Shown here piece by piece: positions 44,447 to 53,307 of a stretch of 64,000 bases of DNA (positions are counted from its first letter, which is position 1; every line of letters begins with the position of its first letter). The translations under genes were made by a program, and so were the position numbers. Where the stretch lies: positions 1-64,000 of the forward strand of contig NZ_JAJAFR010000013.1 of assembly GCF_020734105.1 (NCBI RefSeq), given 5' to 3'. Source of the stretch: Alkalihalobacillus deserti. Its GTDB lineage: Bacteria; Bacillota; Bacilli; Bacillales; Bacillaceae_D. The notes under the pieces were generated by a model that saw nothing but the letters and a program-made list of their open reading frames with translations, searched no databases and was not told the origin of the DNA.

Positions 44447-44473
44447 AGCGAACAGTGCCTGGCACTGTTCGCT
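44447..44473. repeat. Perfect 27-bp REP-like palindrome inside the YndJ-like gene
   Basis: AGCGAACAGTGCC, a single T, GGCACTGTTCGCT: perfect arms of 13 bases. It sits exactly at the point where the paralogue continues with GMLGRILVKK. This indicates insertion with deletion, or recombination, at the element. Confidence 0.9.
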
Positions 44474-44622
44474 ACAATCTAGAAGTGTTATAGTTTGGTC
44501 GAACTCGAAAACGAGAGGATTATTACAAAACAAACATGAAGTAGCTTGGTTGTTCAGTAAGTTATCATTACCGTTGCAGGAAATCTATATATATAGAAAA
44601 AAGCTAACAGGAGTAGAGGCAA

Positions 44623-45906
44623 TTGGACAAACAAAATAGCAGATTCAGATGGGTTGTATTGGCTTCTGTATTGTTTACTTACTTATTAATGTCAAGCCAA
44701 CGAACAGCCCCGGGATTGATTACGGACCAGGTTATGAGGGATTTCCATGTAACAGCATCAACGATTGGGTTACTGACCAGTATACAATTTTTTGTATACA
44801 CTAGTTTGCAAATTCCAATGGGGATTTTGGCTGATCGGTTTGGGCCCAATATCTTTCTGATTATAGGTGCGATACTTACAGGTTTAGGCACAATCATTTA
44901 TAGTCTTGGTACACATGAATTTGTCTTGTTTTTTGCCAGAATACTTACGGGAATTGGGGATGCGACCATCTGGGTCAATATGGTATTAATATTAAGCCAA
45001 TGGTTTAAAGTAAAGGAATTTGTTCGATTAATTGGCCTAGCGGGAATGACAGGAAGTCTTGGGTTCCTTTTAGCGACAGTTCCTTTCTCCGCATGGATTA
45101 ACTTTCTTGGTTGGAGGACAGCATTTTTTTCGGCGGGACTGCTATTATGTATACTTGGCATTCTCCTATTTTTTGTACTTATAAAAAAACCAAAACAAAT
45201 CTTTCTTAATGATTCAGTATCTGTAAGAAATGAGAAACAACAACCACGTGAAAAAACCTTGGTTTTACTGCGAAGAATATTTTCGAATCGGCAGGCATGG
45301 GCTTTATTCTTTTGTCACTTTGGCGTTGTTGGTGGATATGTGGGATTTATCAGTTCGTGGGCAGTGCCTTATGGGATGAATATGTATGGCATGACACGTT
45401 CAGATGCGAGTCAACTCATAATGATTGGTCTGATTGGGGCTCTTATTGGTGCTCCTCTAACAAGTTGGATCTCAAGTCGGCTGGAAACTATTAAATGCCC
45501 TTATGTTGTTGTTCATATCACTATTTTATTGAGTTGGTCAGCTTTCCTTTTATTTAAAGGGAACCCACCATTTGTTATGCTCATTGTGCTTTTCTTTTTA
45601 ATTGGCTTCGGATTTGGTGCAAGTGCCTTAACTTTTTCAGTCGTTCGTCAATCTTTTCCAATAATTGAATCTGGTATTGTCTCCGGGTTTGCAAATACAG
45701 GTGGATTTCTAAGTGCTGTATTGCTGCCAGGTATTTTTGGCAATGTATTGGATCATTTTCAGGTGGCTTCAGGCAGTATGAGTGATGGATATTACTACGG
45801 TTTCATCATTCCAGTGATCTTTTCAATGATTGGCTTGCTTGGGGTGCTTTCTATTAAGGAAAAACGTCAGGATGCAGGACATAAAACGAATAGCCACTCA
45901 TCTTAG
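44623..45906 (+). CDS. MFS transporter, 12-helix
   Basis: A 427-residue protein with 12 predicted helices. The first loop has GILADRFGPNIFLIIG, the usual G-x3-D-R motif, and LTGIGDATIWVNMVLILSQW lies in helix 4. It starts at TTG (44623) after AACAGGAGTAGAGGC. The layout (SSQRTAPGLITDQVMRDFHV; GSLGFLLATVPFSAWINF) is like the sugar-phosphate and nitrate-type MFS carriers. Substrate unknown. It lies between two YndJ-like genes; the upstream one is cut by the palindrome 150 bases before this start, which may have changed its promoter. Confidence 0.85.
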   Translation: MDKQNSRFRWVVLASVLFTYLLMSSQRTAPGLITDQVMRDFHVTASTIGLLTSIQFFVYTSLQIPMGILADRFGPNIFLIIGAILTGLGTIIYSLGTHEFVLFFARILTGIGDATIWVNMVLILSQWFKVKEFVRLIGLAGMTGSLGFLLATVPFSAWINFLGWRTAFFSAGLLLCILGILLFFVLIKKPKQIFLNDSVSVRNEKQQPREKTLVLLRRIFSNRQAWALFFCHFGVVGGYVGFISSWAVPYGMNMYGMTRSDASQLIMIGLIGALIGAPLTSWISSRLETIKCPYVVVHITILLSWSAFLLFKGNPPFVMLIVLFFLIGFGFGASALTFSVVRQSFPIIESGIVSGFANTGGFLSAVLLPGIFGNVLDHFQVASGSMSDGYYYGFIIPVIFSMIGLLGVLSIKEKRQDAGHKTNSHSS

Positions 45907-46015
45907 AGAAGCATGGGGACGGTTCTTACATGGGTCATTCGGAAGTTTTGCTCAAATTATGGGCTCTAAGTGGAGTGTAAATGGTTAATATCGGAAGAGC
46001 ATCTTACTTCTGATA

Positions 46016-46540
46016 CTAATCGCAAAATTTTTGAATGCCCGAGAAGTCTGGTAAATTATCCACTGCAGAGAATGGACCATCAATCTCAGTGACCATCTCA
46101 CTTTGTTTGTTAATAAATCCATTTTTATATGTTCCTCTAAATACGCTTACAGCGGCTAAGCCATTTAAAAAGTTTTCTGCACGATCATACTCTGGTTCTA
46201 TCACAAAATCCCCACTATCGTTAACAAATCCACTTTTGGTTACTCCATCTACCCACCTACTCACTTTTCCTAAATCTACCGAAAAATCAAATGTCTGGCC
46301 AATTTGAGGTTTAATGACAACCACGCCCTGTTTATTGATATAACCATACAATTCAGTTTCCGGATCCCTAAAACTAAAGAGAGAAGTGTCTGCCACCTCT
46401 ACCTTAGGTGACTTACTAACGGGCAATTCTTTTTCTTTTGTTTCTAGTTCTATTTCTACAGGTTCACTGATTTGTTCATCATGATTGCAAGCAATTAAAC
46501 TACTCATTGTTAAGAGAACTATTCATAAATGTTTTTTCAT
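46016..46540 (-). pseudogene. WG-repeat lipoprotein gene with a stop in the signal peptide
   Basis: From the ATG at 46540 (after GAGGAATT) the frame reads MKKHL, then TGA, then IVLLTMSSLIAC. The in-frame stop splits a normal lipoprotein signal whose lipobox is SLIAC. Downstream are WG (KWG) repeats such as LYGYINKQGVVVIKPQIG and KSGFVNDSGDFVIEPEYDRA. NGFINKQSEMVTEIDGPFSA follows. The protein ends early at 46016, before a full last repeat. It may start internally at ATG 46507 but would then lack secretion. WG proteins are surface-exposed ligand-binding proteins. Confidence 0.7.
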
Positions 46541-46698
46541 AATTCCTCATCTTTTTTTCTGATCAAAAAAACGCCACACCATCATAATCAATAAAAAGAC
46601 GAGTGTTGCTTTTGCTGTTATCTTCAATGTAGACTATTAAAAGTTATTAAGAGTATACTATTTTCACAAGCTATGAGACAGAAAGGAAACCACATGAT

Positions 46699-47637
46699 AT
46701 GAAACATCCATTTTTTCCGTCTATTATTGGAGGAATCATTAGTTTTGCAATCTTTACATTTGACTATTTCCAATTTAGTCTGATAGAAAAATATTTAATG
46801 TTTGCCTCTTTTGTGATATTACCACTAGTTATTTTATTAATTAATAACAAGGAGCAAACAAAGATTCAACAAAATATTTATTATTTCATAAAAGTACTAC
46901 ATTTTCCTGCAGCACTTTTTTCTTTAACTTCCCTTATGTGCAACAAAATCTGGGAATTAGATAATAATGTAATTTCAGGAGCTTTGTCTCTTGGATGGCT
47001 CCTATTTACTTTTTTACTCGCTTTATATGGGGTGCTTCTAATTTCGGAGAAAAAAGAAAAGATAGAAGAAATTGCAATCGGTGCAGGACTAATTTATTTT
47101 TTTATTGGAGGTATTTGGTATACCCTTTATCAATATCAACTTAACTTTCTACATGTTGATCCTACAATAAGTGCTTTAAGCTCCGTTCATTTTCATTTTT
47201 CATCTGCTATTGTTCCTATTTTTATCGGAATGCTAGGACGAATCTTGGTCAAAAAAAGTTGGTATAACTGGTTAGTTGGAATTGACATAATCGGACCAAT
47301 CTTGATTGCCATCGGGATTGTCTTTTCTAAACCACTAGAGATAATTGGTGTAAGCCTTTTTGCCTGCAATATTATCATTTATAGTATCTATCTGCTTTTG
47401 AAAATAAGAAAAAGATTTGAAATACGTAGTGGAAACTTATTTTTAACCCTTTCCACAGTTGCTTTTTACAGTATTATTGTCATTTCAATTTGTTATCCGA
47501 TAGCGAAAAAGTTTTTTCCCTTAACCATTTTGGATATGGTACCTATATACGGATCGTTACATGCGTTTGGATTTGTGTTATTAGGACTGTTAGGATGGAT
47601 TTTAATGATGTCTTCCTACCCCCATAAAACAAGCTAA
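46699..47637 (+). CDS. YndJ-like membrane protein
   Basis: A 312-residue integral membrane protein with about nine helices. The late section reads SSVHFHFSSAIVPIFIGMLG, and the end reads VPIYGSLHAFGFVLLGLLGW. These fit the YndJ family (HxHF and G-x-NAFGF-like motifs). The gene starts at ATG 46699 after GAAAGGAAACCAC. Function is unknown; relatives are predicted membrane proteins, some linked to stationary-phase responses. It is the intact partner of the truncated copy at 43920. Confidence 0.75.
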   Translation: MKHPFFPSIIGGIISFAIFTFDYFQFSLIEKYLMFASFVILPLVILLINNKEQTKIQQNIYYFIKVLHFPAALFSLTSLMCNKIWELDNNVISGALSLGWLLFTFLLALYGVLLISEKKEKIEEIAIGAGLIYFFIGGIWYTLYQYQLNFLHVDPTISALSSVHFHFSSAIVPIFIGMLGRILVKKSWYNWLVGIDIIGPILIAIGIVFSKPLEIIGVSLFACNIIIYSIYLLLKIRKRFEIRSGNLFLTLSTVAFYSIIVISICYPIAKKFFPLTILDMVPIYGSLHAFGFVLLGLLGWILMMSSYPHKTS

Positions 47638-47880
47638 TAAAAAAGGTACGAGTCCCTTGGTACATTAATGTTTCAAGGGACTTGCACTAGTGTGTTTAAA
47701 GGATCTACTCACCAAAAGCAATTTAAATCGACAAATCGCACTGTTAATTGTAATTGTAAAATTTAGTTACTATCTATTAATACGGATGTTTCCACCACTT
47801 TCAGTTATCACTAAATGGGGGTCTGGCACCTTAAATTCAGTCGTAGTCCTGAGGCACATTTATAGTTGATAATTATGCTG

Positions 47881-47906
47881 CCAACAGTGCCAGGCACTGT
47901 TCGCTA
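47881..47906. repeat. REP-like palindrome AACAGTGCC..GGCACTGTTCGC
   Basis: AACAGTGCC, A, GGCACTGTT with GCTAG following. It lies 12 bases after the end of the DprA-like gene, where it may also serve as its terminator hairpin. Same family as 44447. Confidence 0.8.
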
Positions 47907-47917
47907 GTATCTTTTAT

Positions 47918-49057
47918 TTATTCCAAAAAACTTTCTAAACTTAACTGCTCATGTACCATATGTTTTTTCGGATTGTTATCTTGTGAATACCCCTTTTGGT
48001 TCTTGTAGTATTCGGCTGAAATGTCCATAAACTTTTTTGTTATTGTGTCTTTATCTAATCCCTTGACTGAAGCTAATTTGATTAAAGATAAAATCTGGTC
48101 ATCAATATCAGTTAAGGACTGATTTTCCTGAGACACATCCTGCTTAAAAATCTGTTCAAATGAGGTGAATTCGCTTGCAAGTCCTTCTGTCTTTAATTTC
48201 TCTACTCCCACACTATTACCGATGACAAAAAGAGGAGACCATTTGTTTTTCAAATTTTCTTTTACACCTTCCCAGGTACCGCTTGATTTCTTTCCTGATA
48301 TCTTTGATGAAGAAACAACTACAGCATCAGAGGGCGCATGTATAAATTTATTTCGTTGCATGGCATAAGATCCCGAGAAGGGGGCATCAAGTTTTTGAGC
48401 CGACATTAAAAGCAAATTCCCATTTGATATATGATTCCGTATATTGCTTTTTTTGACCCATTTCGCTAACCCTTCAGAAGGAAAGATGATTGCTTTTCCA
48501 CCATTCTCAAGAGTAGCTTCAACCGCTGTAGTGTCGATTCCCCTTGCACCACCTGATACAATGACTACTCCATATGAAGCTGCCTTTTTTGAAATTTCAG
48601 CTGTTTGTTGCAGTTCAACATTGTTTGCATCTCTCGCTCCAACGACACCTAAGGTACGATGTGACAAAATCGATGGATCACCAGCATAATAGAAGAAAGG
48701 CGGTATGAATTTTTGAGTTAATTTTTTTAATCGATAAGGCATTTGGGCGCGAAACATAATGCCATAACCTTGGTGAACGATTTCTTTTAATTCTATTATG
48801 GATACACCTAGTTTTTGCCGAGATACAATTTTTTTTATAATTCTATCTTTCTGTGTCTCCGTTGTTTTAGTTAGGACGTTATCCATTTCAACAGTAGATA
48901 AATCAAATAATACCTCCGGCTGCATATTTTGCTCGCTCAATGATTTTACAACCGCATTCCACTCTATAATCGTTAATGGCGTCGTTTTTGTCTGTGTAAG
49001 TTGCGCACAAAAAAGATAAATGGCAAGTTCATTATTTGTAAATTCCATGACGTACAC
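47918..49057 (-). CDS. DprA/SMF-like protein paired with a RecQ-PRTase gene
   Basis: A 379-residue protein. The N-terminal 110 residues are helical. From about 120 it has the DprA (SMF) Rossmann core: LGVVGARDANNVELQQTAEI, then VVIVSGGARGIDTTAVEATL, then AIIFPSEGLAKWVK. QRNKFIHAPSDAVVVSSS completes the nucleotide fold. Normal DprA loads RecA on ssDNA during transformation and has an intact HxGxRxxR/GSR motif. Here that is GARDANN, so it is a divergent member. It starts five bases after the RecQ-PRTase gene. DprA homologues next to a phosphoribosyltransferase make up ShosTA, where the DprA-like protein (ShosA) neutralises the PRTase toxin. Confidence 0.8.
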   Translation of the reverse strand: MYVMEFTNNELAIYLFCAQLTQTKTTPLTIIEWNAVVKSLSEQNMQPEVLFDLSTVEMDNVLTKTTETQKDRIIKKIVSRQKLGVSIIELKEIVHQGYGIMFRAQMPYRLKKLTQKFIPPFFYYAGDPSILSHRTLGVVGARDANNVELQQTAEISKKAASYGVVIVSGGARGIDTTAVEATLENGGKAIIFPSEGLAKWVKKSNIRNHISNGNLLLMSAQKLDAPFSGSYAMQRNKFIHAPSDAVVVSSSKISGKKSSGTWEGVKENLKNKWSPLFVIGNSVGVEKLKTEGLASEFTSFEQIFKQDVSQENQSLTDIDDQILSLIKLASVKGLDKDTITKKFMDISAEYYKNQKGYSQDNNPKKHMVHEQLSLESFLE

Positions 49058-49062
49058 CTCAT

Positions 49063-51126
49063 TTATTCACTACCGCTCGTATCTGAAAGTGCAAACGGCG
49101 TTACAGTAATATTTTCATACTTCTCCCCCAGAATTTCAGCTGCAACTGTAAAAGTCCATTTTGAATCTACGAAATCATCTACTAATAGGATGTTTTGATT
49201 GTTAAGATCTATTTCATCTTTTAGATACAAATGATCACGGACACTTTGCTCTTGAAGTATGCTGTTAAGAAGTGACTTTTGTTCTGGCTCATTTTGCTCT
49301 TTAGAGAATATATGTGCATATAAACATTGTAGTTCGTTTGCTAATCGTTTTGCAAACTCTGGAACAAGCTCTTTCCTTCTATTTGATGGAATTGGCACAA
49401 TAACTAAATCGCTGATAATTATGCCTTTTTCTCTCAAGAACCTTCTTAGTTTGTCAGCTGAAGCTTTTACTAAAAGATCTGAAAATTCATTATCAATGTA
49501 TTTTCCTCGTCTAGCCTCTTGCCCAATTTGCTCATGGTAATAACTCAACGCGAACCCTTTTTCGTGTTTAAATGAAAGTCTTTTATTAGTAACGAAGGAT
49601 TTTTTTCGGGGTTCTATGATGATGTAATTCATCTTAAAGAAATCCGAAACCCTATCAACCTCGGCATGACTGACGTGATCATCAGTATAACTCCAATCCT
49701 CCCCTAAGCATGTACTGCATTTTTCGCACATTCTTGAATTCGGATCATCTAATGCCTTTGTTAAAAATGCCATTTGGCAGTCTTTGGTTTGTTGGAATTG
49801 AACAAGTTCTTGATATTCGCGAATCTTTATCTGAATGATAGAATCATAATAGGCTTGCTGATTTTCATATGGTTTCAAGGTACGGTGATAGCGTGAATTT
49901 GAATCTTTTCTTATGAAACCTTCAATTGATAATAATTTAAGTATTTGGTCAAGTGTAGTTGATTTGATATTCATTACTTGCTCAAGTATGGATTTCTTTA
50001 CCTCATCGTTTTCACTGAGATAGTTGATCACCTGATAAATGTCTTCTTGTTTTGGAAATGAGTTATACATAAAATAATCATTAATTCGGTTTTCTTCATT
50101 TCCACCATAAAGTAGCACACAAATCGCATCATCAATTCCACGACCGGCTCTACCGATTTGTTGATAATGTTCAACCACCGATTTAGGCGTGTAATAATGA
50201 ATAACGAAGCTGATATCATCCTTATCAAATCCCATCCCTAAAGCTATGGTAGAAACAAGAACTTTGATTTCATTATTAATTAATCCACTCTCTAATTCAA
50301 TCTTTTTCTCTTCTTTAAGACCACTGTGATAAGCACTTGCATTAATTGAATTCTGCCTAAGCCACATCGCCAGGCGTTCACACTCTTTAATGGTAGTGGC
50401 GTAAATTATACCTGCACCTTCTAGCTTACGTATATTCTTAGCCAACCAAGCATATTTTTCTTCTGCAGAAGGAAGATATAGTTTATGTAGATGAAGGGAT
50501 TCTCGTTGCAAATCACCTCGTATCACTTCGCAGTCTCCTAATTGTTTTGCGACATCTTCAATTACTCGGTTATTGGCTGTTGCCGTAGTCGCCAATACAG
50601 GAATGTTTTTCGGGAGTATTTGAATTAGAGAGTGAATACGTCTATAATCAGGCCTAAAATCATGACCCCAGTCCGAAATACAATGGGCTTCATCAACAAC
50701 GAATAATCCTACTTCAAGTTGTGAAAGCAATTCAATAAAAGCATTATTTTGTAATTGCTCTGGAGTTATAAAGAGGACATCACACGCACCAGTGTTGCAT
50801 CGATTTATTACCTCTTTCTTTTCCCCATTTGTTTTATTAACTTGACTATTAATACATTCTGCAACGATTCCATATTTTTCTGTACTAGTAATCTGGTTTC
50901 TTGTAAGTGCCAACAGGGGACTGATAATTAGTGTTACACCTTCTCCTTGTTCTCGAAGAATTTTTGTTGCTAAAAAATAAACTAAGCTCTTCCCCCACCC
51001 TGTCTTCTGAACAACAAGAACACGCTTTTTCTTTATGATACGATCAATGGCTTGGTCCTGACCAGAGCGGAAAGACGCATCAGGTCCAAATACTTGTTTT
51101 AATTTCGTTAAGTACATCGTTATCAC
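49063..51126 (-). CDS. RecQ-family helicase fused to a phosphoribosyltransferase domain
   Basis: A 687-residue protein. RecQ core: KTGWGKSLVYFLATKIL with Lys46, LFVVDEAHCISDWGHDFRP at 141-159 (RecQ motif II), and HYQQIGRAGRG for motif VI. A zinc-like cluster CEKCSTC lies near 460. There is no HRDC domain; instead, residues 570-680 form a type I PRTase domain with VPIPSNRRKEL and ILLVDDFVDSKWTFTVAAEIL, the PRPP-binding loop VDDxxxSxxT. RecQ-like helicases unwind DNA; the PRTase could modify a nucleotide or be the toxin. Together with the DprA-like gene it makes a two-gene unit that I read as a helicase-fused relative of ShosTA. Start ATG after AAAGGGTGATAAC. Confidence 0.85.
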   Translation of the reverse strand: MITMYLTKLKQVFGPDASFRSGQDQAIDRIIKKKRVLVVQKTGWGKSLVYFLATKILREQGEGVTLIISPLLALTRNQITSTEKYGIVAECINSQVNKTNGEKKEVINRCNTGACDVLFITPEQLQNNAFIELLSQLEVGLFVVDEAHCISDWGHDFRPDYRRIHSLIQILPKNIPVLATTATANNRVIEDVAKQLGDCEVIRGDLQRESLHLHKLYLPSAEEKYAWLAKNIRKLEGAGIIYATTIKECERLAMWLRQNSINASAYHSGLKEEKKIELESGLINNEIKVLVSTIALGMGFDKDDISFVIHYYTPKSVVEHYQQIGRAGRGIDDAICVLLYGGNEENRINDYFMYNSFPKQEDIYQVINYLSENDEVKKSILEQVMNIKSTTLDQILKLLSIEGFIRKDSNSRYHRTLKPYENQQAYYDSIIQIKIREYQELVQFQQTKDCQMAFLTKALDDPNSRMCEKCSTCLGEDWSYTDDHVSHAEVDRVSDFFKMNYIIIEPRKKSFVTNKRLSFKHEKGFALSYYHEQIGQEARRGKYIDNEFSDLLVKASADKLRRFLREKGIIISDLVIVPIPSNRRKELVPEFAKRLANELQCLYAHIFSKEQNEPEQKSLLNSILQEQSVRDHLYLKDEIDLNNQNILLVDDFVDSKWTFTVAAEILGEKYENITVTPFALSDTSGSE

Positions 51127-51156
51127 CCTTTCACAGATTCGTCACCTATTACTATA

Positions 51157-51182
51157 AAAAGGGGCTTGATCACCCTTTTTCT
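51157..51182. terminator. Hairpin AAAAAGGG..CCCTTTTT
   Basis: AAAAAGGG and CCCTTTTT pair across GCTTGATCA. The hairpin lies just upstream of the RecQ-PRTase start and is followed by TCTAAT to the right. It may terminate transcription coming from the rmuC-like tail. Confidence 0.45.
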
Positions 51183-51188
51183 AATCCA

Positions 51189-51312
51189 TTACACCAGAAA
51201 ATCATTCTTATCTACTAGGAAGTCTTCTACTTTACTTAATTTACGTTGAATGGTTATTGTCTTAATCGAGACTCGCTCTATATTAGTACTAGCATTTAGG
51301 CACAAACCTTAC
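51189..51312 (-). pseudogene. Degenerate 3' tail of an RmuC-like gene
   Basis: On the minus strand the codons before the TAA at 51189 read NIERVSIKTITIQRKLSKVE and DFLVDKNDFLV. The fragment at 57512 has NMERVSSKTRNIERKLSKVQ. Both are the C-terminal coiled coil of RmuC, and the upstream part is missing. It is a second copy of the same gene tail, six kilobases away. Confidence 0.6.
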
Positions 51313-51489
51313 AAGTGCTTGCGAGTTATCTGAGGGAGGATAAATTGTCACTGCTTCCTTATGAAAGCTGTTAAACTTTTTTAGATTATTTCAAAACAAT
51401 ACTTTTGCACTTCCAAATCCAAACTTTTTTTCTTAGACTGAAGTGTCGTAATTAACCCCTAATTGTCACGATAAACATTTGAACTAACT
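51313..51489. other. Intergenic DNA, no gene seen
   Basis: No frame of interest and no clear RNA feature on either strand. Confidence 0.4.
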
Positions 51490-51840
51490 CTTATTCTATA
51501 ACTCCCAACCACTTATAACATCAGTCACAACACCATTTCCAACAAAAAATATTACAATACCTAATGATGATAAAAACGGTTGAATATTGCCAATAAACTC
51601 CCTATGGTCACTATTATCTGGAATTGCTATTCCTGTTATATTCATATATATCTAATTTGTGCATCGATATTGTTTCTGCTGTTGCATAAAGAAGTTCCGA
51701 AATATGAACCTTTATCTGACTTCTATCAAACTGTTTACCATACTTTTTAGAAGAAGGCTCTGAACTTGTTCCACCAACCGCTTCAATATAGAGCATTCTT
51801 GCTAAATCTGCCCCTTCCTTTTTATTTTCACAAAATAGAT
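51490..51840 (-). pseudogene. Remnant of an unknown protein gene
   Basis: Two frames join near 51645. The first reads NKKEGADLARMLYIEAVGGT, then SELLYATAETISMHKLDIYE. The second continues ITGIAIPDNSDHREFIGNIQ, then FFVGNGVVTDVISGWEL and a stop near 51497. The composition is protein-like, but I do not recognise the family. Confidence 0.5.
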
Positions 51841-52180
51841 TCTAATATTTCTAATTTATTAAAAAAGTAGTACATGATAAAGTTTACTTGGATCACGACA
51901 GAACTTCTAGAAAAAAGAAAGTAGGTGTTATTAGATGTTATTAATGCTGTTTGTTCAGAGCTTGAAGAAAAGGGTTATGTTATTGTCAAACGAAAAAAAG
52001 AAATTAGACACAATGGTAAAAATATTATTGCTTCACAAACTCCATTTCTTGAAGTATTTTTATTAGCCTATAGAAGCTGTTCTCCAAATAAGATAATACC
52101 TGAGATAATGGTGCTAGACCTCCTGGTGCACAAACACTTTACTACACTGAGGTCTAGGACATCTGGGACACTTGCCTGTG
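51841..52180. other. Intergenic DNA with a possible short plus-strand frame
   Basis: From 51925 a 101-codon frame reads LLDVINAVCSELEEKGYVIV and KRKKEIRHNGKNIIASQTPF but has no convincing ribosome site, and its end overlaps the sirtuin gene. It may be a decayed fragment. The hairpin CTAGACCTCC...GAGGTCTAGG lies at about 52115-52160. Confidence 0.4.
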
Positions 52181-53293
52181 TTATACTAACCCATCTACTT
52201 CCCTCAATAATTCTCCCACCTTTTCTTTAATAACAAGGTCAAACTCGGGGCTATTCTCATCAACTTCCATATTGATATAGACCGTTTTACCATTTGTCAT
52301 TTGGGGAAGTTCATTGGCTGGGTAGACCTCCAGGCTCGTTCCAATCACAATGACGAGGTCTGATCGACGAATGTGATCAAGCGAGACGCTCCAGCTTTCC
52401 TCTGGTAGCATCTCCCCAAAAAGAACAACGCCTGGTCGAAGTAAACCACCGCAATGTATGCATTTTTCTTTATTTAGAAACTGTTGTTCACTCGCCGGTT
52501 TTGAGCATTCCTCACAACGAATTTTGTGTATCGAGCCGTGAAGTTCATACACGTGGTCGTTACCAGCAGCCGTGTGGAATCCGTCGACGTTTTGTGTAGA
52601 GATAGCCTGAATGATTCCTTTTTGCTCCCATGCCGCTAATATTTCATGGCCTTTATGAGGGGTGCACTGCTTAAGTCCATTTATCCGTATGCTATAAAAT
52701 TCGTGGAATAAATCATAATTGTTATTAAGTGCTTCAGTTGTGGCAACCGTTCTAGGATCAACGTTTTTCCACCAACCTTCTTTTGAACGAAAATCTGGGA
52801 TGTTTGATTCAGTAGACATACCTGCTCCTGTTAGCACGGTAGTATACGTCGCATTTTGAAGCCATGTCGCTAAAGTCACCACTTCAGGGGCATAACCAGG
52901 AAAACATAGGGCTGCCCATTTATCTAATCGATAAGAATCCAATCGCTTTCCGTACTTTTGCTCTCTTTCCTTTTGTAATGCGGTCCAAACTCGTTTTCTA
53001 AACTCAGGATGGACTTCACGAGGACGAAGAATAGGCCACGGATACTGATTCATTATTTGAAGTGCATTTTCCCAGGTATCAGCTATATTTTCTCGATTAG
53101 CAAAGTGAGTTTCTCGCGTCAGTTTTGTTAAGTTGTTAATTTCTTCATCAAGATCATCAAAGTTCATCTCATTAACTGCTTTTTTAAACTCCCATTGCCC
53201 AGACTGTTGCTCTTTTCCAAGTAACGTGATGCTCCCACTTTCTGCACCAAATGAAATAATGGTTTGCCAGCCATCTACCATAGTTATATCCAC
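52181..53293 (-). CDS. Sirtuin (SIR2) with an extra N-terminal domain
   Basis: A 370-residue protein. Residues 135-365 are a sirtuin with LTGAGMSTESNIPDFRS (NAD site), STQNVDGFH, catalytic His252 in YELHGS, zinc cysteines at 260, 263, 278 and 281, and VIVIGTSLEVYPANEL. Residues 1-125 are another domain starting MDITMVDGWQTIISFGAESG, which I know as a free-standing small protein, possibly of the immunity/SMI1-like sort. Sirtuin domains either deacetylate proteins or, in defence proteins such as Thoeris ThsA and DSR, deplete NAD. The complete zinc site and short catalytic part fit a deacetylase better. The combination with this N-terminal domain is unusual. Confidence 0.87.
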   Translation of the reverse strand: MDITMVDGWQTIISFGAESGSITLLGKEQQSGQWEFKKAVNEMNFDDLDEEINNLTKLTRETHFANRENIADTWENALQIMNQYPWPILRPREVHPEFRKRVWTALQKEREQKYGKRLDSYRLDKWAALCFPGYAPEVVTLATWLQNATYTTVLTGAGMSTESNIPDFRSKEGWWKNVDPRTVATTEALNNNYDLFHEFYSIRINGLKQCTPHKGHEILAAWEQKGIIQAISTQNVDGFHTAAGNDHVYELHGSIHKIRCEECSKPASEQQFLNKEKCIHCGGLLRPGVVLFGEMLPEESWSVSLDHIRRSDLVIVIGTSLEVYPANELPQMTNGKTVYINMEVDENSPEFDLVIKEKVGELLREVDGLV

Positions 53294-53307
53294 CCTTCTC
53301 TGTTTAT

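Noticed and set aside
52181-53293. Thoeris ThsA-like or DSR defence sirtuin
   Set aside because: It has the complete zinc cysteines and short core of deacetylase sirtuins, and there is no TIR, SLOG or HerA partner next to it.
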